The translations under genes were made by a program, and so were the position numbers. Below the pieces are notes generated by a model. It did no database searches. It had not been told where the DNA came from and worked only from the letters and a program-made list of their open reading frames with translations. From Thermothelomyces thermophilus ATCC 42464 (taxonomy: Eukaryota; Ascomycota; Sordariomycetes; Sordariales; Chaetomiaceae), in the NCBI RefSeq assembly GCF_000226095.1, contig NC_016472.1, positions 6,448,001-6,512,000 of the forward strand: 64,000 bases of DNA, given 5' to 3'. Of this stretch, positions 54,171 through 64,000 are shown in pieces (position 1 is the first letter of the stretch; every line of letters begins with the position of its first letter).

Positions 54171-57100
54171 ACGATCCGCTGCCCGATTCCCCTTTTTCTT
54201 TGTGTACTCTAGCATTGTAGATAGCCCGAGCGCTGAGGGAGGGCTCCTGGCCGGAGGGGGAGGACAAATTTCACATTATTAATCGAACCGATTCCATTTC
54301 CGGCACGTCTGTTCTGTGTGTTGTGCGCCTGTCTAGCTAACCCCAGGCCCTCGCTCTGCTATGACTGCTTCTGACAACACCCTCGGCCCTCCGACTACCC
54401 TCCTGCTCTTCCCCATGGATTGAGCTTGATCTCACCCTGCTTCGGAACTGCTGCCGAGATTAAGGGAACTCTTTCGAGTTGACTTAGGATCAGTATGTCA
54501 TTCACGATCCTTGCCGCCATGACTGAAAGAGAAACCGGAGATTTCGCAACAAAGCCCGCTATCTATTTTACCAAAGGGGACCTTGGACTGTTACAAACGG
54601 TTCGTCTTTAGTCCGGACTGGGGCTGTCGTTAGGGAGGACGAAGTTGCTCGCCAATAATTGAAATTGGAATCAAGCTCTGGGTGATGAATGATGAACCTC
54701 TACTTATTTCGGCAGGAAGCAGGAATGGGCGGATCGATTTGACGGTATCGGCCACTTTCTAAGGGGCATAACTGTCCTTCGCTGTCCCGTAAGGAGACCG
54801 CTGCTGGCTGGTGTGGATATCAGAAAATAGCGAGCATGACAACTGCATGCTGAGCGCTTAATCGTCTGGCTACCGGGTGGACGGCTGAGCTACCAAAGAT
54901 ATTGCTGGCGAACTCATTCTATTCCTTCACAAATATTTCAAGCGTGACGGGGACCTGAGTTTGTCTTGACTTCGTGCGGTATGAAAACTCACCCTGTCTC
55001 TGAGGCCCTAGCAGACGGAAGTGATTATCTCCGCAATGTCTGCGGGGCCTTTAAGGTTTTCGTCGCCAAGTCCCGTCTCCATCATGGAATGCCGGCTCCT
55101 GTTCCTAGCTCTAGGTCGTAAGGATCAGGCAGAGACCACAACATTCTTCGCTCAAAGTTCTCCGAAGCTGTTATTAGCGTAAGGGATGTCTTACAGCTCA
55201 CCCATAACGTAGCATTCGTGAAATTCCTTGAATCTTCTTGCTCGAGTTGAACGAACGGTAGTCACCGGCCTTCATCTCATTGGATATAGAGGGAAGCTGA
55301 TTGTGCAAGCCGGCCAAGACGTCGTTCCCGGCTCCCAGGTGTCTTTGAGGTCTTATGAGACTCATGGAAGCCTTCACGATCGCTTTTGCTCTGAGTTTCT
55401 TTTATGCTTCTGCGGGTTGTCTGGGTAGATGTTGTAACGAAGATACAATGGTCTCAGCCAAGGCAAGTGAATCGTTCTGCTGGTGAATCAATATCGTAAG
55501 TTTAGGAGGAGTGAAGTTGGCCTGGCAGGATTATAGTTCGAGATATGAGCAGTAGCCATGATCCAACCTCTGAGCATGACATTGACTGTTGTTTCGTTCT
55601 TGCTGCTGCTGTTACTAATCCCGGTGCTTGTGTGGCTAGCCAGTGGACGGACGGTGCGCATGGGAGGTAATCCCGTAGCAGGCATCACCTCAAATCAAGC
55701 TTGTCCACGCGCGCAGAAATGTGACTGCAAACAGAAGCCAGCACCATCAAGTTCATGCTAGGGAGATTGGTTGAGATTAACCTTGAGATGAACCAAAGAT
55801 GCGAAGGATCGAGGGGCAAGGGAGTGTAGAGGCTTGAGGCACTCAAGCTGTGGATGGTAGAGCATGAAGCAATTAGTTGAGTACCGCAGAACAACTGCTT
55901 CGGCGTAGACAGTCTGGGAAGGGAGCCACTGGGAAGAGAGCCAGTGGACCACGGAAGGCGCTCCGGGTCTTAAGGTCATACGAGACCTTACGACCTTCCA
56001 GGTGACGGGCCGCCCTTTCAGGCCAGAACTTCAATGAATCTGACTTTTGATATGAATGGAAATGTGCAGAAAACTTTGGTAGTCCCCGTCCAAGAGGGTG
56101 TTTCTGTGGCCTCGAGACAATCCTTTGCGGCGCAGAGCGGCCCGAGGGGTTCAACTGGCATCTACTGGCATTTACTTCTTTGAACAAAACGGGCAAGAGT
56201 TGTCCTGGTTGCTTGAAAGCGTGTAGCACGAAATGCAGCAGTTTCACGCAAAACTAAGGGACACTTCAAATGGGAAGGCACAGCTCAAGTACCGTCGGTG
56301 CCCAATGAAAACTGCGTCTAGTCTCTCCGGACTAAAGCGCAAGCACTTGAGACCAAGAGGTTTCGTCGCCGTATTGGCCAGCTGGCTCTAACTCATTGGA
56401 GCTTTGATATGCTCGATATGACGGCGCAAACTTCTGGAGGTCGGCCATGATGGACATCCTAGAATCAGCTGAAGCCAAAATGGGCACTACATCGGGCGCC
56501 GTGTGGTTTGCTTGTAAGGCGCAACTTCGGTGGCGTTGTGGCCTTTGCGGCCATTACGGACAGAGGTTATTTGAAGAGACGAACTGACAAGCTAGCGTAG
56601 CGTAGAGAGAATCTGCGATGGGGTGCTACCTCCAAGTGCCCTTCGACTGCCCGAGCCTCCTGAGAGAGCCAAAACGACATGTCGATAGCCACACGTTTCG
56701 CAGGGTTGCTCCTGCTCGAGGCATTGCCCACACTTGTAAAGAGGCCCGAAACAGTAATTGGTGTCTTCCAAGATCCAAAAATTCAAGCGCGTCCGCACAA
56801 AGTCACGTTCCATGTACCCGGGTGACGTGAATTTCAACAATGCGGTGCCGAAGAATCAGGCACAGTGAGCGGTGAGAGAGCTTGCTCAAGTGGCTCTGAG
56901 CGCAAGCTGATAACTCGGAAAACCCTAACCCGCGGTCTTCAACAACTTCCGTGCCCCTCCAGATAGACCCACTCAAATCGCGCTCAATGCTTCCAATGCT
57001 CCCCAATGCCGCGCTGCATGTCAATCTCGACCGAGCTCCATTTCAAAATCACACCACAACAATATCGGCCCCAACCCGGTATATGACCTCGACTTCCCAC

Positions 57101-57192
57101 AGCCCGCGGCACCTCAACACTTCGAGCAGAAAGCTTGATAAAATTCAAAAATAAAAAAGAACCGGCTGGGGAAAGCAAAGGAGGAAAGAACA
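54171..57192. other. 3 kb gap between ATP7 and COX16, no gene supported
   Basis: Mixed composition, lower in GC than the coding parts, with no domain-bearing frame on either strand. A 67-codon frame at 55558-55761 encodes a possible hydrophobic helix but has no other support. The sequence could hold decayed coding material or a non-coding transcript; I see nothing firm. Confidence 0.55.
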
Positions 57193-57634
57193 ATGGCAGT
57201 CTTTCAGAACCGCAAATACCGCTCAGCGGCAGAGTCCAACACCTTCGGGGCGCGCTACCGCGCCATGATGGCCAAGCGGCCCTTCTTGCTCTTCGGTCTA
57301 CCCTTCATGACCGTTATCGTGGGTGGCTCCTTCGCGCTCACCCCGGCGACGGCGATCAGGTACGAGCGGCACGACCGGAAAGTCCGGCAGATGACGCGCG
57401 AGGAGGAGCTTGGTCTGGGCAAATCGGGCAGGAAGGTTGACATTCGGGAGGAGTACTACGTATGTGTCTTCCTTTACCTCCTTTTTTGGCCACTCCATTT
57501 CCATTAGCAAGCCGGGAGTGGCTTATTCGCTGACGTGGTGTTCTTATCTACAGAGACTGGCAGCAAAAGACCTCGACAACTGGGAACAGAAGCGAGTCAA
57601 GCGGCTCAAGGGGGAGAGCGACGGTATCCTGTGA
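57193..57634 (+). CDS. Cytochrome c oxidase assembly protein COX16
   Basis: Model 57193-57459 and 57554-57634, intron 57460-57553; 115 residues. It begins MAVFQNRKYRSAAESNTFGARYRA, has one membrane helix at about 30-50 (PFLLFGLPFMTVIVGGSFAL), then TPATAIRYERHDRKVRQMTREEELG and a short charged tail. This is the standard layout of Cox16, an inner-membrane protein needed for assembly of cytochrome oxidase through the Cox1/Cox2 modules. Length agrees with filamentous fungal homologues. The intron falls after REEYY, before RLAAKDLDNWEQKR. Confidence 0.94.
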
Positions 57635-59394
57635 CGAGGCAGGCAGTGCACAAGTCACAAATGCGCGACCAGAGGCGATGGTTAGCTTTTCGATGCGCGC
57701 TGCCTCCTCGCACCGCCCGTCGGAGTGAAGAGCTTCCTTGCCTTCATTACACTACTCTCACGCAGGCTATACCCTTCATGATCTCGCATAAGCGCTAGCT
57801 CTCGTGTCTACACGGTGTCTCCCTGGAGGGAGAAAGAGAGAGGGAGAGAGAGAGAGAGAGACTCAAACTGCAAAACATTGGGTGTTGCGGGCTGCTGCAT
57901 CGAAGAGAGGTACCTCCTCAAGCGACCACTAATCCTCTCTTTACCAGGACAAGCACGTCGGGATAGTGCACCCACTTCATTTCCGTTTCCTGTTCTCCCG
58001 CCCCCAGCAAGACAGACCAAGCCAGGTTATGCACACGGGCCCCGATTCGAGGCGCTGGCGACAAGGTTGATCGCATTGCTGCGACACGGGTCGGTATCAC
58101 AGAAAAAAAACAAAGCGCATCGGAAAGCTGAAGCTTGTGGCGGTTCACATTGGGGGATCGGTGTGGAGAGTAAGCAGCGCAATCTGGGTACCACGTGCGT
58201 CAATGTGCACCCGACTCAGGGAGGTTGCATCGGGTCTTCAAAGCGGGGCAGATCTGTCATGGGTATCCGTACGTACAGGTACCTACTTGATAAGGACAAT
58301 GAACGGGTCGGCATTTCGCGGCTGTCCGAGGCCGCCACGAGAGATCGGGGATTGTCCAGGCCCTAGAGCAAAACCACTGAGGTTCGAGATGTTGTTATGT
58401 GATGCGCTCGACGTGGTAGCGAGTCGGGGAGCGCATGACGATTTACAACCCACGGCGTTACAGGATGTTACGCTCAATTTAGCGGAATAGTGTTTGTTGT
58501 TTGCTTTGCCTGTGACCGTCACCAAGGATCCTTGGACTGACAGCGCTCGGATTCCTCGAGTGTTTCAGAGGGTCAAGTATTCGAGCCACAACGAGGCTTT
58601 GCGCTCGTCCGGTCCCGGATCCGTAGGAGTAAGCGACGGTAGTTGCTCGTTGTCACCCCGTCATACCAGAAAATCCGACTCTGTACTCGCGTCATGTGTC
58701 AATTCGCGCCGGCGCTGGCCGGCTCTTGGCACCCAAACCTTGAATATGACGTGTGTGTACTACAGTACGGAGCGATGGTAGAGGCAAGAGCGCCAAAGCT
58801 CTGTAACGGGCTGCAGCTGGGCCAATCTTGCGATGGAGCAGGGTAACTCTTGACCGATCAGAAACTGCGGGGTGGCTGAACCGTTGGACGACAAGGCTCA
58901 GGCCCGAGCTACTATTGGGACGAACAGGGAATCCTGGGGGGCCATCAACTACCTCGGAGTTGGTCGGTCCCAGTTGTTGTTTTTGACACCAGGGGCTGAT
59001 ATTCCTCGAGGCTGTCGGTGGTGATAGTGTCTTGTAGTGTAGGTGGGGTTCCTCGGCTCAGCCTGCCGCCTTCGGAGTGCGGCGACGACGGTTTGGGGAA
59101 AGTCCAGCTTCGCAGTCTTGGGCCTTGCCGTGTCTCGAAACGCAGCAGGAGCGGGTGCCAAGCACCTAACTCGACGCCACATATCGGGACAGCCGCTCCC
59201 ATTCGCAGCGCCGGGCGCAGGATCTGCGGATCAACCACACAGCCGGGTTGCTGACAGCGCCCAATTTGGAACATACCAATCAAGCATGCAGCAGCTCACA
59301 GCGCCAGCTGGTCCGGTCCCGTGAGCAGATGCCGCGCGATGAAATAACTAAGGTCGGGGGTTCGGAGCGAGACCCGGTGAACAAATACGAACGG

Positions 59395-59417
59395 TTTTTT
59401 TTTTTTTAAAAAAAAAA
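59395..59417. repeat. T13A10 homopolymer palindrome
   Basis: Thirteen T followed directly by ten A, so 20 bases are self-complementary. Rigid A-tract DNA of this form tends to exclude nucleosomes. Could also be an assembly-sensitive homopolymer. Confidence 0.9.
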
Positions 59418-59713
59418 TCCCCCTTCCTCTGTGTCCATTAAAGCAATGCATCCCCAGATAAGGTAATTTGCTGAGTGTAGCTTCAAATGGCTATTGTGCC
59501 CTGTGCTGATACCTAGATCTCTGGGCCCTGGGGCGAGGGCCAGCAAGTGGGCTTTCTCCAGATTTTGTCCGATACAAATCGGGTCGAGAAGGCTGTGAGC
59601 CCAGGGCATCCCAAGCAACAAACGATCTCCAGTCTCGCTAGCTTCCTATTATCGTAAGCGTTGGTGGCGTTTTGTAAGTAGTACAGCTAGCACAGCCTGA
59701 CCGAATTACACTA

Positions 59714-59966
59714 CACTACGGATTAGCGTAGTGGAGTTGTACACTTGACTAGGGAAGTACTCTACACTACTGCTAGGTACGTAGTAGTGTACTATGGTTG
59801 CGAGCCAAAGTTTCACCCCCTGCACAGGTACCGACAGGGATCTCTCGGAAAAACCTCTCAGGCCTCTACCACCAGTTTTTCCTGCCTACGCGCGCCTGTC
59901 AAGCCCCCTGTTAATACCCAGACAGGGGGTCAAACTTACCCATCATACCTCGTAGTGTACACTACG
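59714..59966. repeat. Cluster of TAGTGTAC-type palindromes
   Basis: CACTACG (59714-59720) pairs with CGTAGTG (59727-59733); TACACTACT (59763-59771) pairs with AGTAGTGTA (59783-59791); CGTAGTGTACACTACG (59951-59966) is a perfect 16-base palindrome. The outer copies share ACTACGGAYTAGC in the same orientation, about 240 bases apart. Confidence 0.92.
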
Positions 59967-61125
59967 GACTAGCTTAGCAGGCCGGCAAGGTTAAACCGTG
60001 CAATGGTTCCACAGCAGATCAAGGAGACCCACCCACCAGTGTCTGGGGCTGCTTGCTCAGCGGGGCCGAGTGATCTGCTTGCGGCGTCCATGACGTCGAC
60101 GTGGCCACTTTTTGCGCAGGCAAACCCCCAAGAGGATCGGTGGGCTGAGGACGGCTGGTTGGCGGGTTAGCGTCGGTTAGTTTGTTCATCGTTTGTCTCA
60201 ATGACGGAATGACGGCACAACGACCCTGAGACGGGGCTTTGTTTGTCAGCAGCAGCATATCAAGGCCGCGTTGGTACACTACGGGGACAGCCAAGTGTTG
60301 TCCGTACACGACCGTACACGATGGATTGTTCATTTTGACAGGTGTCGTTGTTTAGGATTGTTGATGAGTTGGCTTTGATCGTTGGGACACGACATCGAGT
60401 AAGCCGTACACACCGACCAGGCAGAGAGGACTGTACAACAATCGTGGGATTGATTGGGGTATACTTAAGGGTTGAGAACTATTATATCTCTGGTTGCACG
60501 CCCCTCCGGTCTCACCCCATGGCCACACCAGCAGCATGGCGGAGATGGTGTGCAGCTAAGAAACATCAGGTCACACCCCCAAATCTTGCCATCTCTGGAC
60601 TGACGTAGTTACCTTAGCTGCTACTAGTCAGCCACATACTGCGCAGCGACCAGTAATCACCGAATCCTGTCCCTTTTTCAGCTTGGACCTTTGCTTGACC
60701 CTGCAAGGTACCACACCTTTTTGTCATCGCGGAGATCGGGTCACCGTTCGCCCAGGATATGGTCGTCAGGCACAAATAATCCTGGATGCGGGACCTGCAT
60801 ACTTACTATCATGTTCCCCTCCCCCTCCACTTCGTCCGGAGCCCCGTTCTGCCAGGACTTGTTAGCCTTCACCTCGCACACCAACACGGAGCCGTGCCCG
60901 TCTCGGCCAAATGCAACCGGCAACAGCCGATTGCCAGACCGAAAGTTCGTATTCCACGAGCCGATACATACCTGACTAGAAGGACATCGATCCCGCGTGA
61001 TGTTGTGCGGCCTCCAGCCTACCTCGAGCAATCACCTCCACAGCTTCCTCCACGGTTTTCGGAGACACAGGAATTCTAGACAACACAGGAGCGACAGCAG
61101 CGAGCCTCTCGAGAACCAGAGCGAG

Positions 61126-61851
61126 ATGCCTCGCCGCCACCAGCACCTCGCCAGCGTTGCCGGCTCGCCGGCCCGCCCATCGATCGATTCCACAAGCTCC
61201 CCCAGGACAGACTTGTCGATCGACTGGGATCCTCTACGGCTGCACCCGTCTCTTGCTCCGGCCCCGTCTGCGCCGCTCCGGGATGCCTTCAGCGAGAGCA
61301 GCTCCAGGCCGTACCTGCCACACGAGCTGCGGCTCGCCCGGTCCAGCCGAGCTGCTCACCAACCGCCGTCGTCTCCGCTACACGGCCGGAACCCGTCATC
61401 AGAAACGGTCATCTATGACGGCTTCAACTTTGGCTTCGACAACAGCGACAGCAACCGCAACCACAGCAGCAACAATAACAGCAACAACAGCAACTACCAT
61501 CCCACCCCGGCCCTGACCAAGTTCACCAACGCCACCGCTCCTCACAGCGCCAGGAGGCGAGCTCCCTCGCTGACGCCCAGCGACGCCAGCAGCGAGTGCA
61601 GCTTGACCTTCAGCGGATCGTCGGCCGCGGACGACTCGTGGCCCGAAGAGGAGATTGGGCCCGGCGGCGGTCTCGGCCTCGCCCCTGCGCCCCCTCCCAG
61701 GCCCAGGCCACGGCCAAGACCGCGAACTTACGACGGCGGACCCGAAGACGCCGACTACTACTTCCGGCGCGGCGGGTGGAAGAGGCGAGGCATCGTCTTT
61801 GTCGACTCGGGCCCGACGCTCGCCGGGGAGGACGAGACGTTCGAGATTTGA
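61126..61851 (+). CDS. Orphan Ser/Pro-rich low-complexity protein
   Basis: Single exon, 241 residues from MPRRHQHLASV; the frame is open upstream with another ATG at 61000, so the start is uncertain. I do not recognise a family. The first ~90 residues are Ser/Pro/Arg-rich (SPARPSIDSTSSPRTDLSID). A short ordered motif ETVIYDGFNFGF is followed by an Asn/Ser tract from a CAA/CAG-type repeat. Then come APSLTPSDASSECSLTFSGS, a poly-(Pro-Arg) run and the C-terminal block DYYFRRGGWKRRGIVFVDSG ending in DETFEI. That last block looks constrained and could be a conserved peptide motif. Codon choice is GC-rich like neighbouring genes, which supports coding. Function unknown. Confidence 0.7.
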   Translation: MPRRHQHLASVAGSPARPSIDSTSSPRTDLSIDWDPLRLHPSLAPAPSAPLRDAFSESSSRPYLPHELRLARSSRAAHQPPSSPLHGRNPSSETVIYDGFNFGFDNSDSNRNHSSNNNSNNSNYHPTPALTKFTNATAPHSARRRAPSLTPSDASSECSLTFSGSSAADDSWPEEEIGPGGGLGLAPAPPPRPRPRPRPRTYDGGPEDADYYFRRGGWKRRGIVFVDSGPTLAGEDETFEI

Positions 61852-63419
61852 ACCATCTCTTGATTCTTTTATTTTATCTTACTCGATACCACTCTTTCGA
61901 CCCTTCTTCTGTTGACTATTGTTATTCATTTTTCTTTATCGCTACAGCTGGCGAGCGTTTGCATTTGCATGGTACTACGGCCGGCGTTGAGGTCTCCACT
62001 ACTACGGTTTCTTGGGGAGAGTGGGTTCTGGATCAGGGGGGCCTGGAGGTCTGGGTGGGACTTTGGGTTGCATGCATGGCTGCGGGAAGGAACACACTTG
62101 GATCAAGGCCCTTTTTTGCATCGGCATTCTCGGGGTTCTTTTGGTGGCGTTGCCGGAGTCATGGGCTGCATCACACTACAATACGATACCATGGGCAAAA
62201 AAAATAAATTGTCTTCTCTTTTTCACACACACTCTCGCTCTCTCTTTCAGGCTAGCCTCTTTAACGTTGCATGTATCAACCTACTTCCGAGAATTCGTGC
62301 AGCAGTTGGCGAAATACAAGCTCGGAACAGTTTTTTTGATCCGATCTGAATAAACCAAATTCGAAACAATCACCTCATGTGGTAACCTCTACTATACTCA
62401 TCCCGATCGCCACCGGACGGAACCTCCGGCGTGTGTTCGCCTTACCTTTCTACCATTAATCAGCGCTACGAAGTTTGCTGCTCTTAAGACAAACATCCAT
62501 GGCCAGGTCCAGACCCGGGGCTTTGGTCCCATCCGATCTCCGCGCAACCGGCTGGACCCCGCGGTAATTGCCGCTCTTTTCGGCGGCCAGATTGTCGCCG
62601 TGCTTGGCATTGCCAGAATCGGCCCAGGGTGAAATGGACCTACTATGTACGGATTAGTTAGAAACTCAACCCCACACTCAAATGTCACCTTAGCACGCTT
62701 CTTCCCTTTCCCATCAGCGCGCCGACAGGAAATGGTGGTATCACTCCACCTACACTATTTGTTGCGCATCTCTTTGCAGCTTTTCCTCAGCTCGTCACGG
62801 CAAGTCGTCACATCACAGCAGCTGGGAGGTCAAGTGGTTGCAATTAAGGGTCACGCGTGGCGGCGAGGAAATTGCGACCAGTGCCGGCTGATGACTCTTG
62901 CCTTGATTTTCCATTCTCCTTTAACACCGTCTCAGGTGATGGAACGCGATGGCAGCTCGTAAGGTCCTTCCTAAGCTTTTTGTTCACCGAGTCGATTGCA
63001 GGACATGTTTCCTCCACACCTCACCGCTCGACGTGCCGCCCGGCAGTGGTACTGTATGTACATGTTTCAGCCTTTTTATTCTGGAAGCTGGACACAAAGA
63101 AACGGGAAATGGGCCAATTGCCCTCAATTGTCGCACTCCAAAGCCTCCATGGCAGGCCCGACACCTTGCTCGGTTTTCCGCGTTTAGATCAAGCCACCAC
63201 AACCAACACGCTGGGTCACCATTCATTGTCTTGCCGTGCCGCTTGGCTCCCCCACTCTACAGTGATGGAGTTGGACAATGAATACCTTAGTTACCTTTGG
63301 TACGGATTACGGTCCAGCATGATTTCCCTACTACATTGCCCGCCCAGTTCACTAGGCTCCTGCGCGGCCGAGATAATGACGAGGGGCGAGGGAAAAGGCC
63401 ATGAATACACTACGGATGA

Positions 63420-63435
63420 TAGTGTACGTACACTA
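63420..63435. repeat. Perfect 16-base palindrome TAGTGTACGTACACTA
   Basis: Reads identically on both strands and is preceded by TACACTACGGA at 63406-63416. It belongs to the same motif family as the copies near 31.4, 35.5 and 59.7-60.0 kb. Confidence 0.93.
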
Positions 63436-63654
63436 AGGGACCTGATCCAAAGCAAAACTGTGCAGCCGAAGATCCTGATGCGGACCGAAGCAGCTGGCCA
63501 GTGCACACTAGCTTGACAGCCTCAGCGACCCACCAACGATGAGACCGAGTAATCGACCCACCGACTCCAGATTTCAACAAACCCTCGCCTCCTCTATTTA
63601 GCGAGAGACTAAACCTGTTCCTGTCTGCCGCGCAAACACCCCTCTCGCTACGAA

Positions 63655-63695
63655 GTAGTGTACTCTGTGATGGACATCCATCACCAATACACTAC
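63655..63695. repeat. Two-stem hairpin with TAGTGTA arms
   Basis: Outer arms GTAGTGTA (63655-63662) and TACACTAC (63688-63695) enclose inner arms GTGATGGA (63667-63674) and TCCATCAC (63677-63684), separated by small internal loops and a CA centre. Sixteen pairs in 41 bases make a strong cruciform or RNA hairpin candidate. Confidence 0.92.
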
Positions 63696-64000
63696 GGCAC
63701 TAGTGCAATGATAGTGCGCACGACACCTGCAGGGACGCGGGGCTACGGTATTTGCAGTGAAACACAGCACACCGCAGGATATGGCCCAGTGGGTTAGGAG
63801 ACGCACCCCGCGCTCGGGATGTCGAAAATGGAAAAAGCGATCCAAATTGTCGTCTCTAACCGCTGCGAATCAAGGAAAGAGTTGACGGGTGAACAGAGAC
63901 ATCACCAGAACCCCTCTGGCGCCGCAACCTTGATCAATGTGGTCAGTGCAAGACATGAGTTAGCTTCCTAACTATGTACGGAATAGTATAGTCCAGGGGA

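Larger units (their letters stand above)
57635..61125. other. 3.5 kb gap with palindromes and simple repeats
   Basis: Contains a (GA)n stretch near 57831-57862, a T13A10 run at 59395-59417 and a palindrome cluster at 59714-59966. Open frames up to 183 codons (57815-58366) overlap the GA repeat and show no domain. No convincing gene; the last few hundred bases may be the leader of the orphan gene at 61126. Confidence 0.6.
61852..64000. other. 2.1 kb terminal gap, no gene supported
   Basis: Begins with the T-rich 3' side of the orphan gene. A 219-codon frame at 62857-63516 lacks an ATG at its reported beginning, lacks domains and runs through a palindrome, so it is not accepted. TACGGATT and TAGTGTAC motifs recur at 62648, 63302, 63406-63435 and 63655-63695. 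A tRNA-like A-box phrase occurs near 63783 without a matching B box. Confidence 0.55.

Noticed and set aside
55558-55761. 67-codon frame with a hydrophobic segment
   Set aside because: A single Leu-rich helix in a short frame is common by chance; there is no leader, intron or homologue I recognise.
57815-58366. 183-codon + strand frame beginning in a GA repeat
   Set aside because: The start is low-complexity Arg/Glu from (GA)n, the rest has no domain, and overlapping frames of similar length exist on the other strand.
59904-59929. CCCCCTGT/ACAGGGGG inverted repeat as a terminator
   Set aside because: An eight-base stem with no T run and no gene ending nearby; bacterial-style terminators are not expected here.
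62857-63516. 219-codon + strand frame
   Set aside because: It begins at a non-ATG codon, contains no recognisable domain and reads through the 63420 palindrome; coding character is weak.
63777-63850. tRNA-like A-box phrase TGGCCCAGTGGGTTAGGA
   Set aside because: No GGTTCGA-type B box follows at the right distance and the acceptor arms pair over only about four bases. At most a tRNA relic.

Overview
The window is 64 kb of nuclear DNA from a filamentous ascomycete. Genes carry short introns (mostly 48-115 nt) with GT(A/G)NGN donors, CTAAC/CTGAC branch sites and CAG/TAG acceptors. Coding DNA is GC-rich, and many products belong to families typical of Pezizomycotina (Tea1 kelch protein, DUF8035 protein, lectin-like membrane protein, stand-alone PARP-type zinc finger). 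I infer Sordariomycetes, probably Sordariales and perhaps Chaetomiaceae; the family-level guess is soft. I recognised no tRNA, rRNA, CRISPR, transposon gene or virus-like element. I found sixteen protein genes with a recognisable family and one orphan, and I give exon models for them that were spliced by eye.

Layout. 1-8.2 kb: tea1 (+), a cell-end polarity factor, convergent with an Mpv17/PMP22 gene (-). 9.0-12.9 kb: YIF1 (-) and SRP101 (+), two secretory-pathway genes diverging from a 0.5 kb spacer. 13.2-23.5 kb: the checkpoint kinase MEC1/ATR (+), then a PARP-type zinc-finger protein (+). 26.2-31.1 kb: a DUF8035 protein (+) convergent with Mediator subunit MED17 (-). 32.4-35.0 kb: 6-phosphofructokinase (+). 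37.2-39.0 kb: a secreted or single-pass membrane protein with a fucose-lectin-like ectodomain (+). 40.0-44.2 kb: ULS1-like SNF2/RING translocase (-). 45.2-49.5 kb: a membrane nucleotide pyrophosphatase/phosphodiesterase (-) and LYC1-type acetyltransferase (-). 50.8-57.6 kb: a run of compact housekeeping genes on the + strand: RPL14, EGD2 (NAC alpha), ATP7 and COX16. 61.1-61.9 kb: an orphan low-complexity protein (+).

Most genes are core cell biology rather than an operon-like pathway. Some neighbours make functional sense: YIF1 with SRP101 (ER/Golgi traffic), MEC1 with the PARP-type finger (DNA damage), RPL14 with EGD2 (translation), ATP7 with COX16 (oxidative phosphorylation). About one third of the window is intergenic. 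The gaps at 31-32, 35-37, 54-61 and 62-64 kb hold no convincing genes but several short palindromes built on TAGTGTAC and TACGGATTA, and (TGTA)n/(TACA)n palindromes occur at three other sites.

I did not find a clearly new multi-gene system. The best leads are the dispersed palindrome family; a pyrimidine microsatellite inside an SRP101 intron that would encode a poly-leucine tail if retained; an in-frame, stop-free intron in ATR; a GC-AG intron and a possible N-terminal extension in phosphofructokinase; SUMO-interaction motifs in ULS1; and the lectin-like receptor candidate.
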